From Puccinia triticina (lineage: Eukaryota; Basidiomycota; Pucciniomycetes; Pucciniales; Pucciniaceae), in the NCBI RefSeq assembly GCF_026914185.1, contig NC_070568.1:4794001-4858000 (forward strand): DNA of 64,000 nucleotides, written 5' to 3'. Below the pieces are notes generated by a model. It saw only the letters and a list, made by a program, of their open reading frames with translations, was not told the DNA's origin and searched no databases. This document shows positions 42,800 through 55,761 of this stretch, piece by piece. Within the stretch, counting starts at the first letter, position 1. Every line of letters begins with the position of its first letter. The position numbers and the translations under genes are program-made.

Positions 42800-45700
42800 A
42801 TGGCCTTCTGGAAGTAAGTCTCCTGGCCCAGCTCCCTCGCCGCCGGCCGCCCGCTGACCCGCTCTTCCAGGTTTGGCTTCCACGCGCAGTCGGCCATCGA
42901 CTCCATCCTCTCCACATCCACCGCCAACCAGCACCATGCCCACCCCGGCGCCGGGTGCTCAGCCCCCTCGCTCTCGAACCCCTCGCTGCTGCTCGACAAG
43001 CTGCTGGAGGAGGACGACCTGCTGCAGGAGATCAAGGCCCAGCATCCGAAGCTCGTCGAGTTCCTCGGCACCCGCCAGGTCGTCGGCCGCATCCTCGGCT
43101 ACGTCTCCGGCGTGATCTTCGACGACGAGGACGAGGACCGTCTGGCCGAGAACTCCGACTCCACCCTCAGCCGGCTCTCCTCAGCCCATCCAGCACCCTC
43201 CCAGCTGCCCGAGCCCGCCGCCCCCGCCGAGCCCCATCCTGCACAGCCCGCCGCGGCCGTCATGGGCTACGGCGGCGCCCTCTTCAACTCCTTCCGGACC
43301 AGGGTCGTCAGCGACACCATCGGCGCCCTGCTCATGGATGCCCTCGACTCCGAAGGCCGCACGCCCGAGGACCGCGCCAAGGCCGAGCGCCGCAAGATTC
43401 GCTACCCCTACCTGTGCACCGAGATCCTCGCCTCCGACCTCTGGAGCGTCACCAGCCAGATCTTCAGCGACTTCCCCCGCCTCAGCCTCCTCACCCGCTT
43501 CTGGGACGCCGTCCTCGACCAGCCTCCGTCGGCAACCGCCTCCAAATCCGTCCAGATCGGCTACTGGGCCAAAGCCAACATCACCCTCATCAACGCCAAG
43601 CCCAGCGAGATGATGTCCTTCATCCGATCCTATCCCAACCTGATCCCCAAGCTTCTCGCCCACTTCAACTCCTCGCCGATCGTCGACGTGCTCATGCGGA
43701 TCATCCAGTCCGAACAAACCGCCGACGGGACCATCGACTGGCTCATCGACTCCACCGACTTCATCGAGCTCATCATCAGTCTCCTCCACCCCTCCCGCAC
43801 CCCGGACCTGCACCGATCGGTCGCCGACTTCCTCAAGGACGTCATCGCCTTCTGCACCAACCAAGTCGTCTCCAGCGCGCCCTCGCCCAACCTGCCCAAC
43901 CAGAAGGCCTCCTCCTCCACCGGCTCCCCGCCCGGCTCCGAGGCGGGCGGGCCCAACAACCCCTCAGCCAGCTCGCCCGACCTCGCCGCCCGCCCCGTTC
44001 CTGGCCCGTCTACCCAGCCACCATCCGAGCACTCCGACGACCACCCCAAATTCATCTCCACCAGACTCATGCGCGAACTGTCGAGCTCGGCAGTCGTCGC
44101 CAAACTGCTCTCCTTCGGCCTCGACACGCCCGTCTCGGAGGACGACGACGTGATCACTAGCGCCAGTCTAGCCTCCTCGCTCATCAACTCCCTCTCCGTC
44201 GTCATCGACCTCATCCGCCGGAACAACTCGGACTACTCTGAGCACCAGCTGATGGTCTATCTGCGCGACTATCCGCCCGCTCCGAGAGGAGAGGAGGAGG
44301 AAGCCCAAGGCCGGCCTCTGAGCGAGAGTGCACCGCGGGTAGTCCCGTTGATCGGCCTGTTGAATGCGATCGGGGACCGGCTGGGCGACTTACAGAAACT
44401 GATCAAGGCTCCGCGCTCGGCGACCAAGCCTCTGCCAACGGTCGTCGGCCTGTCGGTGCCGTTGACCCAAGAACGCTTCCGGCTGATCGAGCTCTATGCC
44501 GAGCTGCTCCACTGCTCCAACATGGCCCTCGTCAACAGACTCGACTCGGAACCCAGACCGATGTACAATAACGACGGCGAACTCGTCGGAGGCTTCGACG
44601 CTTTGCTCGCCTTCTTCGGCCCCAACGCCACTGATGACCCCCTCGATGATAAGTCCCCAGACGACGACGACGACGGCGGCGGCGACCAACACCGTTCTAC
44701 TGGGCTCAACAACGACCTTCGTACGCAAGCTGGCCTGGATTCTCCCAGTGACTCGGCCGACGCGCCCATCTCGATCACTGACTCAAAAGAACCACCATCA
44801 GAGGCAAAGCTACCATCATCATCATCCTCACCAGGCAAGTCCTCACCAGGGAAGCTCTCTCCAGGGCAATCTTCACCAGAGAAACCTTCGCCGGGGGGAT
44901 CGTCACAAGCAGGAAGCGTACCAGCGGCAGGCGCCGGCCCGGCAGTGCCAGCAGGGGTGCGAATGAAAGAGCTGTTTCTGGAGCACAAAGTGTTGGACAG
45001 CTGTTTCGAGCTCTTCTTCGACTTCCCCTGGAACAACTTCCTGCACAACGTGATCTACGACCTGGTCCAACAGACCCTGAATGCCAAGTTCAGCTGCCTC
45101 ACGCCCAGCGGATCGGCTAGTCTTAAGCTCGCCCAATCGTTCTTCACGAAGACTCGGATCGTCGATCGTTTGTTGGATGGAATCGATGCTAATCAGCTCT
45201 ATCAGTAAGCCCCCCTCCGCTCTCTTTCATCTCCATTCATCCCCCTCTCTCTCTCTTCTTCTTCTCTCCATTTTGTTTTGGTTTACATGGCTTCTTTATG
45301 GCCACTGTGTGCTTGTCTGTGATTTGACAGGTAGATTATCAGCCAGATCCTCCCCCTCCCCCCTTTTTCTTATTTTCTTGGTGTCCTCACGAATTGATAA
45401 ACAAACGTCTGGACACAGAATAGAAGTTGATATGGAGTGAACTTTTGGGCTTTAATTGATCACAGAATGAAGCCGAAGAATGGACGATTGGGTCACATGG
45501 GCCATCTGATTTTGATCGGCGACGAGGTGCTGAAAGCGCTCGAGAACAATCCGGAAGAGTTTGAGATGATCGGCCGGGAGCTGGAGACGAATGAGCGCTG
45601 GAAAGCGTTTGTGCGAGGGCCGATCGACGAGGCGCGGGAGCATGCGAAGCTCCCGTTAGGAGGCGTGATGCCGGTGATGGCCGGAGGGTTGTTGGAGGGC

Positions 45701-46862
45701 ACGGTAGCACCGGCGACGGACGAGGTCGAGTCTAGTCTCCTCTCCGCCTCGACAAGCAGTCCTCCTGGTAGTACTGGCGAGGGCAGCAGCTCTATCCTCG
45801 TCGATGGGAGCGGCAAAGACTCGGCGAACGGGAAGGGCAAGAAAGTAGCACAGGGCCGGACGAAGAAAGGTGAAGGATTTGCTCGTTATCTTGTCGAACA
45901 GATCTCCGTCGTCCGCTCGGGAGCTGACAAGACCGACGCCTATTCGTCCTCCTCTTCCTCCTCCTCCTCGGATGACGATGACGATGACGATGATGATAAT
46001 GATGATCAAGACGGGGGGAAAAGCTCAGATGAAGCCGAGAAGTCGGCGCGTGTTCCTGCAAATAAGGCCCCTCCGCCCTCTCTTTCTCCTCAGCCAAAAC
46101 ACGCCGATTACGATGACGATCAGTGGGACTCTAGTCGCGCCTCTGACCCCTCCAACTTCCGCTCCTCTATCCTCTCCGATCCTACCGATGCCGCCGGCTT
46201 CCCCAAGATGGCCCCTAGTATTATCTCCAATCCTACCCCCTTCGGCTTCGATGACCGCTTCGATGCCTCCGTTCGTTCCTTTCCTCAGCCGTTCCAAGAA
46301 GACTTCGATCTCGTTCGTCTCCTCTTTTCCTCTCTCTCTCCACTCCCCAGCCCACCAAGACTTCCCCCTTTGTCCCTCTCTAAGCAGATCGCCCGATCTC
46401 TCGCACGAAGAAAGACTGATTGTTTATTCTCTGTTTCGTCTGTTTACTATTGTGCCGATGTAGAGTGAAGGTGATGGCCAACAGCCAGGCGGATTTGATG
46501 ACGACTTCGGGGCGCTCCAGGAAGCGGAGATGCCGGCGGGAGGATCGACGAGCGCCAAACGAGGGACCCCGCGCCCGGGGACCGCGCCCTACCACCCGCA
46601 GGGCTCCGCCGTCCGCCTTCCGGCTTCCTCAGGGGAGGAGACTGGGCAGGAAGAGGAAGAGTGGGGAGAGTTCGCCGGCCCGTCCCCCGCGATCACTCTC
46701 ACCCCCTCCCCGAACACGTCTGTCCCTCAGAACCCAGCCCTTCACGATGACGATGAAGACCGCTGGAACGACTTCGATCTCTTGGTCGACCAATCTAAAT
46801 CTCTCGCTCTCAACCATCCCTCTCCTACCCCTCCTCCTCCTTCCTCTCCTGGCCCTCCTTAA
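42800..46862 (+). CDS. SIT4 phosphatase-associated protein (SAPS family)
   Basis: SAPS proteins are regulatory subunits of the PP6-type phosphatase Sit4, acting in cell cycle and TOR signalling. Four exons (42800-42813, 42871-45204, 45466-46312, 46464-46862) give 1197 residues. The first coding exon is only 14 nt (MAFW plus two bases) and joins FGFHAQSAIDSIL, the conserved SAPS start. The domain continues with LLEEDDLLQEIKAQHPKLVEFL, SEMMSFIRSYPNLIPKLLAHF, ERFRLIELYAELLHCSNM, NNFLHNVIYDLVQQTLN and, across exon 2/3, KNGRLGHMGHLILIG. The linkers are Ser/Pro-rich and the C-terminal part is acidic (poly-Asp near 45975). Exon 2 has strong C/G third-position bias, unlike most neighbours. Confidence 0.93.
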
Positions 46863-47394
46863 TTCCTTGCCTCTCTCATCTTTCTTCGGTTATTAACCTC
46901 TTTCTTAGCTTCTGTTCTTCATCGTCTTCGTCATCGTGCATCGTTCTGCCTCCATCATGCATCATTCCTCATTCTTGATCATCCTCCCTTTTCTTTCCAT
47001 TTGGTTTGTATATATATTTATACAAATATACATATATATATATATAAATACACATAATATGTTTGTATGTATGTCTTTCACTTTTGTCTGATAGATTAGA
47101 TTTCTTTTCCTCCTCTATTTCTTCTCCTTTCACCAATTACTGTTATTATTGTTGTTGTTAAATCGCAGCATCAGAACCGACAGACCAACAAAGCCATCAT
47201 CATCATCACCGATGAAGCAAGTACATGCACTTTGCATGCAACAAAGGGACAATTTAAGCTTGAGGGACAAGAAAAATAATTTTCAGTCTTTTGTAGGTTT
47301 GGTCCTTGTTGGTCCGTCAGTGTAACCTATTGATTCGAGTATCTGCATTACGATTTACGCATAAGAGAGTGAAGAATGTAGTTCGAGGGACGGA
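46863..47394. other. SAP/RPA34 3' flanks with AT microsatellite
   Basis: Convergent 3' ends. A (TA)-rich tract with TATATA/ATACAT words lies at about 47008-47060. No gene seen. Confidence 0.6.
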
Positions 47395-48536
47395 TCAAGA
47401 TCGTTTGGAAAGTTTAGGACGTTTCGCGGAGTGCGGTGGCTGGGTTTCTGATGATTTGTGCTTCGAAGAGGTTGGATGGCTAGGAGTAGCAGCTGCAGGA
47501 ACCTGAGCGGCGGATCCGGCGTCTTGCTCGCCCGTCTCTAGGTTCGCGCCATAGGGAATGTTGCGAAGTTCGAGTCCTGGAGGCTGTGGTCGCTTGGCAG
47601 TAGATGTGACGACACAGTCTTTCTCAGTCAAGATCGACGAGAGACTCTGCTTGGTCGATTCCCCACTATTTGGAACTCTTCGCCGAAAAAAAATCGACCT
47701 GGATATCCGCTGCGAAGCTGTGTTTTACCATGTGGTTTGTCACCAGTCAGCCTCTCTTACATTTCATGCTCTAGTCACGCACGAATCGTGAGAGGAGTTT
47801 TCGAGGATGTGATTCCTGCTTACCTAGCACGACGTGAGTTTCTTGCGGGGTTTTCCTTTGGTTAGGAAGCAAGGGTGTGAGCCGTGAGATTTCGTTCGTT
47901 TCAGGTGACAGCTCGAGCGGGCTTGGAAGAGCTGATTTGCGATTGTTCTTGATGAGAGGAATCGATTCAGCAAACACATCGTACTCGACATCGCCCACCT
48001 TGACCTCGCCAATGCTCTGCGGCCCTCCACGCGAAAGGTCTGGGGTGTCGGCAGAGCTCAGGTCGAGTTGTAGGCCGGCTAAATGTTTGGGTTTGACCTA
48101 CGCAAAAATAAAAAAAAATGGCACACCTGAACATCAGCTTTCTGTTTAAGAATTTTGTGTGGTGCTTTGATTCATGTCAGCTCACCCCTCTAGGTAGCCG
48201 TACTACCCATAAGTCACCTGAATCGATTTCCTGGGTATTTAGAGCCGAGACCGACGCGGAAGTTGGATTGGAGGAAGGGGCAATGGATTGATACCCTGGA
48301 GGGACTCGAATACCGCGCGTCTTGTTGGCCGGAGTGGTGCTGATTACCTCCCAGTGTCAGCGTCTCATCCAGAATAATATGGAGCTTCAAAAGTTCGACA
48401 GGCTTTTACTGTAATCTTCATTTGAGGTTTATTTGAAAAACTGGTCTCACCTTGAATCAGACGATCCATCATCGGATGTGACGATTGATGAGCATGATGA
48501 GGAGCTTGCAACCGATTCCATGTCTTCATCTCCCAT
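47395..48536 (-). CDS. RPA34: Probable RNA polymerase I subunit RPA34 (A34.5)
   Basis: RPA34 pairs with RPA49 in a TFIIF-like module of RNA polymerase I. Four exons on the minus strand (48536-48451, 48339-48186, 48097-47824, 47675-47395), GT-AG with matching phases, give 264 residues. Features that fit: an acidic/Ser N-terminus, then GIRVPPGYQSIAPS, GDLWVVRLPRGVKPKHLAGLQLDL (the family's LWLIRxPxGxxxxxLxGxxL pattern), GEVKVGDVEYDVFAES, LTPLLPNQRKTPQETHVVL, PPGLELRNIPYGA and a Lys/Ser-rich basic tail. The family is fast-evolving, so the call rests on pattern and order. The acceptor of exon 4 was chosen by phase. Confidence 0.6.
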
Positions 48537-49081
48537 CGTGTCCTTGCTGATAGTGGTTGAAAGTTTTTGGTTGGATGCGTAATATTACAACAGGTCTTGG
48601 TCTTGGAAATTTTTTGGACACCGACCAACCACCATGCCGCGCGCGCCGCAGACTTCCATCATACAGCCTCGCAGACGGGGGCTCCAAAACCCGGGACCCC
48701 CAATCGTTATCACATAAATATTTAAGCACAATTCTCGATCTGTTTCATCTTCATGATGCCAGCCTTGGGCTTTCTATCCGTGACCGTTGTGTTTGAAACA
48801 GTTGAAAATACGCAAATATTACACTGCTTCACATAAATATGTGGAGGATCCTCGGCGCAACTCGACCTTCGACAGAACAAGGAAAGAGCGGGGGACAAGG
48901 CAGATTCACCCCTGTCGCCGTCGGCAGTTGATAAATATACAGTTCTCAAAGTTGAATGAAATAAAATCCTAGCATCATATAATCTTTGAATAAATGTCAA
49001 AAAGTTGATATGGGATCTTGTGTAATGTGATCTACTCAAATCCCTCTACCCTAAAAATTGGTTCATATCATTTTTCAACAC
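48537..49081. other. Intergenic upstream of RPA34
   Basis: Promoter side of RPA34 followed by AT-rich, CpG-poor sequence. Nothing recognised. Confidence 0.4.
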
Positions 49082-49244
49082 TTATGGTGTTCAAAATTGC
49101 ATATGACACTGTTTACATAAAATCATAAAGCCAATTTTGGCTGGGAGATTTCAGCGTGCATAAAACTTAAAGTGACATCTCCCAGCCAAAATTGCAGTTT
49201 ATGATTTTATGTAAAAAAATCTTATGCAATTTTGAACACCATAA
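49082..49244. mobile_element. Foldback MITE, 163 bp
   Basis: TTATGGTGTTCAAAATTGCA at the left is inverted at the right. Further inside, TTTACATAAAATCATAAA and TTTGGCTGGGAGAT are also mirrored, so nearly the whole unit folds. No clear target duplication. It ends 234 bp before the secreted-protein gene at 49479. Confidence 0.75.
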
Positions 49245-49478
49245 CTGAACTTGCACCAATGAGGCTTGAAATTTGTATGTTTTCAAATTTGACAAATTAT
49301 GAAACACTGAAGAATAGACAGAAAAACTGTACCCCAGTTGTATAATTGTATGTACTTGTTGCAAAACGGTTTGCTGTCTGCCCACTGTACAACCAAAAAA
49401 AAGATAGGTTGGACATTTATAAACTCAGCATTGCCCATGAGTTTTCCACCAAGACCTTAAACCACACATTTACCTTCA

Positions 49479-51446
49479 ATGTCTTCTTTTGCTATCCGTC
49501 ACAGACGCTCCTTGGTATTTCTTATCATTTTCAGCTTCACAATTGTTCTGTCAACACGGTTTGAGATTGACTTGAACCAACCGGCGGCAGAATGCTGGGA
49601 AGAAGTCAAGATTCCCAGTGTGGATCTTGGAGACTCCCCAGGAAAACGGAAAACTCATCCCGTGCAATTTTTGAGCTTCAGCCCGGCTACCAGCCGCATT
49701 TGTCTATCACATACTGTCACAAATGATGTGCCTTCAAGATCAGGTGTGCTACCATTTGGCTTTTTATTACTGTTGTCACAAAAACAAGAACTGACCTAGA
49801 TCTTCTCAATAGATTTTTTCAACCTTAGGCTGACAGCCCAAGACAAATTTGATCCAAGCAATTTGGGGGGTAAACATTCAAACTTTGTGGATAATTTGAC
49901 AGTCAGGGAAGGAATGATCCCACCAAAACATGGCTGTAATTCCAATAAGGAACCTCCCAATGTGCAGAAGAGCCCAAAGCAACCCGTCCCTTACAATTAT
50001 TTTTTGCCAAAGGAACATGTGGTGGAGCAATTGCTCAAAAAATACAGCACACAATTTGACAATGAGCTCAGCCTGATTCAGACTTTTATGCCTGGGGAGA
50101 AACACAAATACTTACCATTTGCACGGGCTACTAAGAGAAAAGTAATTGGAATCCAAGTCTTTAAGGTTCTCAAAATCTCAGGAGATGGTATACAGCCAAG
50201 GCAAGAGCTAATTCGGTTATATAATTGCTTGACAGCATCCTTGTACAAGATCCACAGAGAAAAATTGCACCACTTCAGGGTAACAACATTCAACCACAGG
50301 ATACAGCAAGAGAAATTATTAGACTGGCTTTTTAAGCAAATATTTCACCCTGATCATAGCCCTCCAGTAATGGGAGTCATCCATTTTCCATATTTGTCCT
50401 TGAGTTTGAATGATCCCAAGATGAAAATTGGTGCCATTCAAGAAAAATTGATCAACTACTTCTCCAAACCAAGCTACCAAGCTGATTATGATGTAGGTCA
50501 GATTTCTAATGATCTACTAAAGATTTATGAAGATCAAAATCCAAGTGAGTAAACCATTTTTTTTAAAAATTCAAAACTAGATCAGTTTTACAAATGCCCC
50601 TGTACTGATTGAAACCAACTAATTTAAACTCATTTTTGACATGAAAATTGTTTAAAACCACCAGTTGACTATGCCTCCTTAAGTCACAGTGCAAAAGCAT
50701 CTCATGAGGATAATTTTTCCATGATCCCAAGCTTCAAAGCAAGCACAGAATTCCTATCAAACTGCATTGAAGACTCAGATTATTTGGTTTTCAGGAAGTA
50801 TGCAATCAAAAAATCCCCTCCAAATTCTACACTTTTTAATAAAGCCAACTTCATGTTCAGTAAACTCTTTGAAAAATTAAAAGTATCCAAAACTGATTTC
50901 AAAAGTTATCACCCTGAACTACCAGTAGCAATGTTCTTTATTAAAGAAGAACATGGTCAGCAAGCCTTGCGGATGATCAGAACAGGTGATGGAAAAATAT
51001 GTAATGAAAGAATTGATGCAATACCTAGGTTCAAGACTTTGTTGAAAATTTTGGATCATTTGCATGTCAAGGCATTGGAAAAACTGAACATTACGGGATC
51101 AAAATTGAATGAAATGAGAGATGAATTGTTTCAATATGTTTTGAAAGAGATTGCCAATCCAGATCTTGGCCTTCCCCTGTTAGGATTGTATAAAGCAAAT
51201 CAAGGTATTCCACCGTGGTATGATCCATCCATGAAGGACTTCAAGTTGTTTGGAGAGCTTCAGCTGAAACTTCTTGAATTTTTCACAGAAGATTTGACTG
51301 ATTCCCAGATGAAAGATATTTCAGTGTATATTTTGAATCTTTGGCTTTATCACAAAAATCCATCTTACTTCAGTTATTTAAATCAAGATCTGGCTACCTC
51401 AACACCATCTATAGCATGTTGCTGTTTAGTACACAGACCCATATAA
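49479..51446 (+). CDS. Secreted protein, tandem paralogue A
   Basis: Exons 49479-49743, 49813-50544 and 50665-51446 give 592 residues. The N-terminus is a typical signal peptide (basic MSSFAIRHRR, then LVFLIIFSFTIVLS). A short region with DLNQPAAECWEE follows, then two modules of about 200 residues, one per exon (exons 2 and 3), which align with each other: helices, a Pro-Asp loop (HPDHSPPVMGV against NPDLGLPLLGL), an NDPKMK/YDPSMK motif and ends QNPS/KNPS. It is about 592 residues against 594 in the neighbour at 52556; exon 1 and 2 lengths are identical (265 and 732 nt). No known domain; a candidate secreted effector of the rust. Function is not known. Confidence 0.8.
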
Positions 51447-52555
51447 TTTTCAAGCTTGTTTGAAGTGAAAGTTTTTTTGTTTTCATTTTGAACTCTAAGG
51501 AATATCTGGGTGTAGAGAATCCCAAAGTAGAGCATCTCCCATTACCAATGAGAGGCGTATGAGCTATCAGCATTCAGCCACATGAGAGCTTTGGAAAATT
51601 GGTGGCTCTTCACCAACCCTTCTAAACAAAGTAAGATTAGAAATTGCACACTCATTGTGATATAACACAGCCAAAGCCAGTGTATAGTGGAGCTTCTTGG
51701 CTTTAATGCAGTATCAATCTCATAATCACCAAAGTTCAAAGAGAGTGCTTACCTTTGAAACTTCAAAGGGGCAAGGCAGCCTGGAAACCCCCCCAATAAT
51801 GTAACCAAAATGTATGAATTTTTTGACAAAAAAACAAGCTGGTATGAATTAACTTTCTTTTCCTCAATGGTGACACTTCAAATTTATGATTTATTTCCTA
51901 GGGAAGGGATTACCAATAACTTATTAACTAAAACAATATTAACAGAGGCAGATTGGGTACAGGACCTCACTATGGAAAAACATTTAAGGATTTTTCTTGC
52001 AAGGGGAGATAAATTTCAAGGCTTGTGATTTCAATGGTGCAAAAGGAATGACAAGAATTACAAGAACACAAGGGAATGTTGGTGGAGACAGGGGTGGGGG
52101 ACATCTTGCCACGCGTATGTATTGCTTGAGTCCACATTAGACAAAAAGTCCCTCCTTTGAAGGTTGTTGCAGGACCCCCAATGGAGAGACATGTTTTAAG
52201 TTTGTTTGACATGCTGAGCCATCCTTCAACTGAAAGTTAAACAGTGGTCAATGTGAATCCAACATATAGTGCTATCAGTATCACCACACCAAGTGAATGT
52301 TGGAAAGTTCAAGAAAAGTTCCGGGTAGAGTATGCATTGAGTTCTTGGATGTCAAGTTCAACTGCTCCCAGTTTCTTCGGTTTGATTGTAGTGTCGTACA
52401 AATTGGACCCTAGTTGCACAATGTACTCGTTGCTAAACGCTTCTATTCGTGCCGTCTGCCCACTGTAAAACCAAGAAAAAGAGAGGTTGGAAGTTGATAA
52501 ACTTTTCTTACCTGTGAGTCCGCCGCTGAGACCTCATAACACGCGCTCAACTTCA
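51447..52555. other. Spacer between the two secreted-protein genes
   Basis: CpG-poor to about 52300, then richer. The 100 bp before the second gene resemble those before the first (TCTGCCCACTGTA, AGGTTGGA, ATAAACT), so the promoter was duplicated too. No other gene seen. Confidence 0.6.
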
Positions 52556-54528
52556 ATGGCCTCGGTTCGTATCCGAGAAGCACGTTCCTTGGTATTTCTT
52601 ATCATTTTTCGCTTCACATTTGTTTTGTCGGCATGGCCTGAGTTCGACTTGAACCAACCGGCAGCAGAATGCTCGGAAGAATTTCCGATTCTCAGTACGA
52701 CTCCTGAAGACTTCCCAGGAAAACGAAAAATGGACCCGGTACAACTTCTGAGCCTCAGCCCGCCGAACAGCCGTCTTCGTCTACCGCATTGCGTCGCGGA
52801 AAACGTGCCTTCAGGATCAGGTGTGCTACCATTTGACTCTTTATTACCTCTGGCGCAAAAAGACGAACTCAGCTAGATCTGCTGGGCAGATTCCCTCAAC
52901 CTTAGACTGAAAGCGCAAGTCGAATCCGAACCGAGTGATTCGGGGGTTAAACGTTCAACCTTCGTGGATAATTTGGCGTTCAGACAAGCAATAAGCCAAC
53001 CAAACACTAGTGAAAACAATCATGAACCCCCTACTGCGCAGAAGAAACCGGAAAAACCCACCCCTTACGTTTATTTTTTATCAAATGAACACGTAGTAGA
53101 GGAACTGCTCAGCGAATACAGCAAAAGATTCGAAGATGAGGTCACCCAAATTCCGGGTTTCAGGCCCGGGGAGAAACATGAATACTTGCCATTAGCACGG
53201 GCTACTAGCAGAGACGGGAGCGGAATACCAGTCTTGAAGGTGCTTCAAAGGTCAAGGCAGGGTATACAGAAAAGGCGCGAGCTAGTTCGGCTATATAATC
53301 GTTTGGCAGCATCCTTGTACAAAATCCACAGAGAAACTTTAAATCGCGTCAAGATGCCAACACTCGACCACAGGATACAGCAGAAGAAATTATTAGACTG
53401 GTTGTTTAAGCAAATCTTTGAACCTGACCATGGCTCTGCAGTAATGGGAGTCGACCATGTGCCATATTTGAACTTGGGTTTGAATGATCCCGAGATGAAA
53501 ATTGGCGCTATTCAAGAAAAATTGATCAACTACTTCTCCACACCAAGCTGCGAAGCTAATCATGATTATGTAGGTCAGATTGCTACCGATCTGATCAAGA
53601 GTTATGAAGATCAAAATCCGAGTGAGTAAAATAATGTTGTTTTAAATTCAATACTAGATCAGCTTTACAAATGCACCTATACTGATTAAATCCAACTAAT
53701 GTATCCTCATTCTTGACATTTTCTTTTGAAAAATTGGCAGCTAATGGTGCAGCCTTAATTCAAAGCACTAACTTGTATCATGAAGACCAGTTTTCCATGA
53801 ATCCAGCCTTCAAAGCAAGCACAGAGTTTTTATTAAGTTGTATTCAAGACTCAGACTATTGGTTTTACTGGAATTATGTCATCAAAAAAACCAATCCCCA
53901 ATTTTCACTTTTCAATGAAGCCATCAACACTCTCAAGAACATCTTATTCAGACTGAAAGTATGTAAAGGAGATCTTAGAAGCTATCACCCCAACCTACCT
54001 GTAGCAATGTTCTTTAAAACAGCACATGGTCAGCAAGTCTTGCGGATTCTCAAAACAATAGATGGAAGATTGTGTGATGAAGACAATGACACAATGCCAA
54101 GGTTGAAGGTTTTGTTGAAAATCCTGGATCATTTACATGTCAAGATATTGGAAAAATTGAACATGACAGGATCAAAATTCAATGAAATGAGACATGACTT
54201 GATTCAATATCTTATGAAAGAGATTACCAATCCAGATCTTGGACTTCCTCTGTTAGGATTTTATGAAGCTAATCAACACATTCCCCCATGGTATGATCCA
54301 TCCAAGAAGGACTTCAAGTTGTTTGGTGAGCTTCAACTGAAACTGCTTAATTTGTTCACTGAAGATTTGAATTTATCACATGTAAAAAACATTTCAGTGT
54401 ACATATTAAATTCATGGTTTTATGAGAAACACCCAGTCTACTTTAGTTATTTTACTCAGAATCTTGCTATCTCAACACCATCTGGAAAATGTCATTGTTT
54501 AATACACATCACATCCAGAAATTTTTAG
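52556..54528 (+). CDS. Secreted protein, tandem paralogue B
   Basis: Exons 52556-52820, 52890-53621 and 53741-54528 give 594 residues, with the same intron positions and phases as the gene at 49479. Signal peptide MASVRIREARSLVFLIIFRF then TFVLSAW; mature start PEFDLNQPAAECSEEF. Two internally homologous modules follow (exon 2: LLDWLFKQIFEPDHGSAVMG; exon 3: DLIQYLMKEITNPDLGLPLLG). Exons 1-2 are rich in CpG while exon 3 and the 3' flank are almost free of it, a sharp change at about 53.6 kb. Intact frame. Likely expressed from a duplicated promoter. Candidate effector; no recognised fold. Confidence 0.8.
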
Positions 54529-55761
54529 TACAAAACACATACAGAAGTTTGGATGAGGTGGGACTTATTTTGTTTTCTCCTTTGAAGAATTCATCAATTT
54601 TTTTTAACACCTGACATGTAATCCTGATAAGATTATGATACTAAAAATTTAAACCCAGGATCCAGGTGGGATGTATGTGGTATAGGCTGCATAAGAAAAC
54701 CTCATGATCAGCAAGCAGGCCAGGTTGTAGTAGCTCACCAATAGCACTTGGCTGACAAACTTTTACATACTACAGACTGCTCCACAGAACACCATGAAAA
54801 ATGTAGGGACTAAGTGGCAGGTGGGATGAAGAAAACTCCAGCCAAAACATAAACTTAGTCCAAAGCAGTGGAACCACCAGATGATAGCAAAGGGGTCATT
54901 TTTATTCAAGGGGAGTACTTCCAGAATACTACAGGAATTTTAACAGATGTTACTGAATTTTGCCTGACACCCATTCACTCCAATATTTTTCAATGGACAG
55001 TCTGACTCTTGTTGGTGTTTCATGTTCATATCTGCAGTACTAAACTGTTGAGAGCCTGAGCAGGCCTCTTGGGGTCAGGCTCCGTGGGTCTGCCTGGAAA
55101 CCACAGGAACAGGGTCCAGCACTGCAGATTGCCCATTTGATATACTAAAATTTTGAGCCTCCAGACCATGCCTGCCAAGAGATGCAGCCATTGACTGCTC
55201 CAAGGAAGCCAACACTGGGGTGTACATCATGCTCTGAAATGTTTTTTCTTTTACTGTTAGCCACACTTCAACAGTTTGTGTTCAGAAAAGAATTACTTTC
55301 TGTGAGCACAGAGATCAAGTTACTGTGGTATTCATAGCTCCAAAAAGTCAAAATCCACCACCAAAAGTGACCATTACAGTTCCATGTTCATACTATGAGT
55401 AGATTGCTCTGAGTATTGATGTGTTGGGGTTGTTCTCATAGATATAATGATCATACACCAACTCGCCAGCTTCCTGTCTAGATGAAATGAAATTATGCTA
55501 GGAGCAGCAGTTGTTAGTGGCGGACCCAAGCCAATCAATTGACACTTGCACAGCCCCAACTCAAATAGTGTTCAAATAACAGGCTCTCCTCGATCACATC
55601 TCCGCTGCATACTCATACACAGGTTGTTTTCTTTTTGCTTGGACTGCTGCCCACGTCCAAGAGCCGCTATATATACTCATGAGATCTGACTGTTTTTTGA
55701 TTGGTTGTTGTGTTTTCTTTTTTGGTTGGATATTGGTTCCCATTTCTTAATTTCGATTGGT
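54529..55761. other. CpG desert, no gene
   Basis: From about 53,640 to 55,440 CpG is nearly absent (I count only a few) in otherwise ordinary base composition, which fits long-term cytosine methylation and deamination. No gene recognised. Confidence 0.6.

Noticed and set aside
43181..43864. 227-residue minus-strand frame rich in Gly/Glu/Val
   Set aside because: Antisense shadow of SAP exon 2 caused by codon bias.
42715..44160. 481-residue Arg/Pro-rich open frame
   Set aside because: It is an out-of-frame shadow of the GC-biased SAP exon 2; no domain, and the SAPS frame is conserved.
45437..45465. Upstream Met of the SAP third-exon frame as a separate gene start
   Set aside because: The splice acceptor at 45465 and the conserved KNGRLGHMGHL join to exon 2 show that it is one gene.
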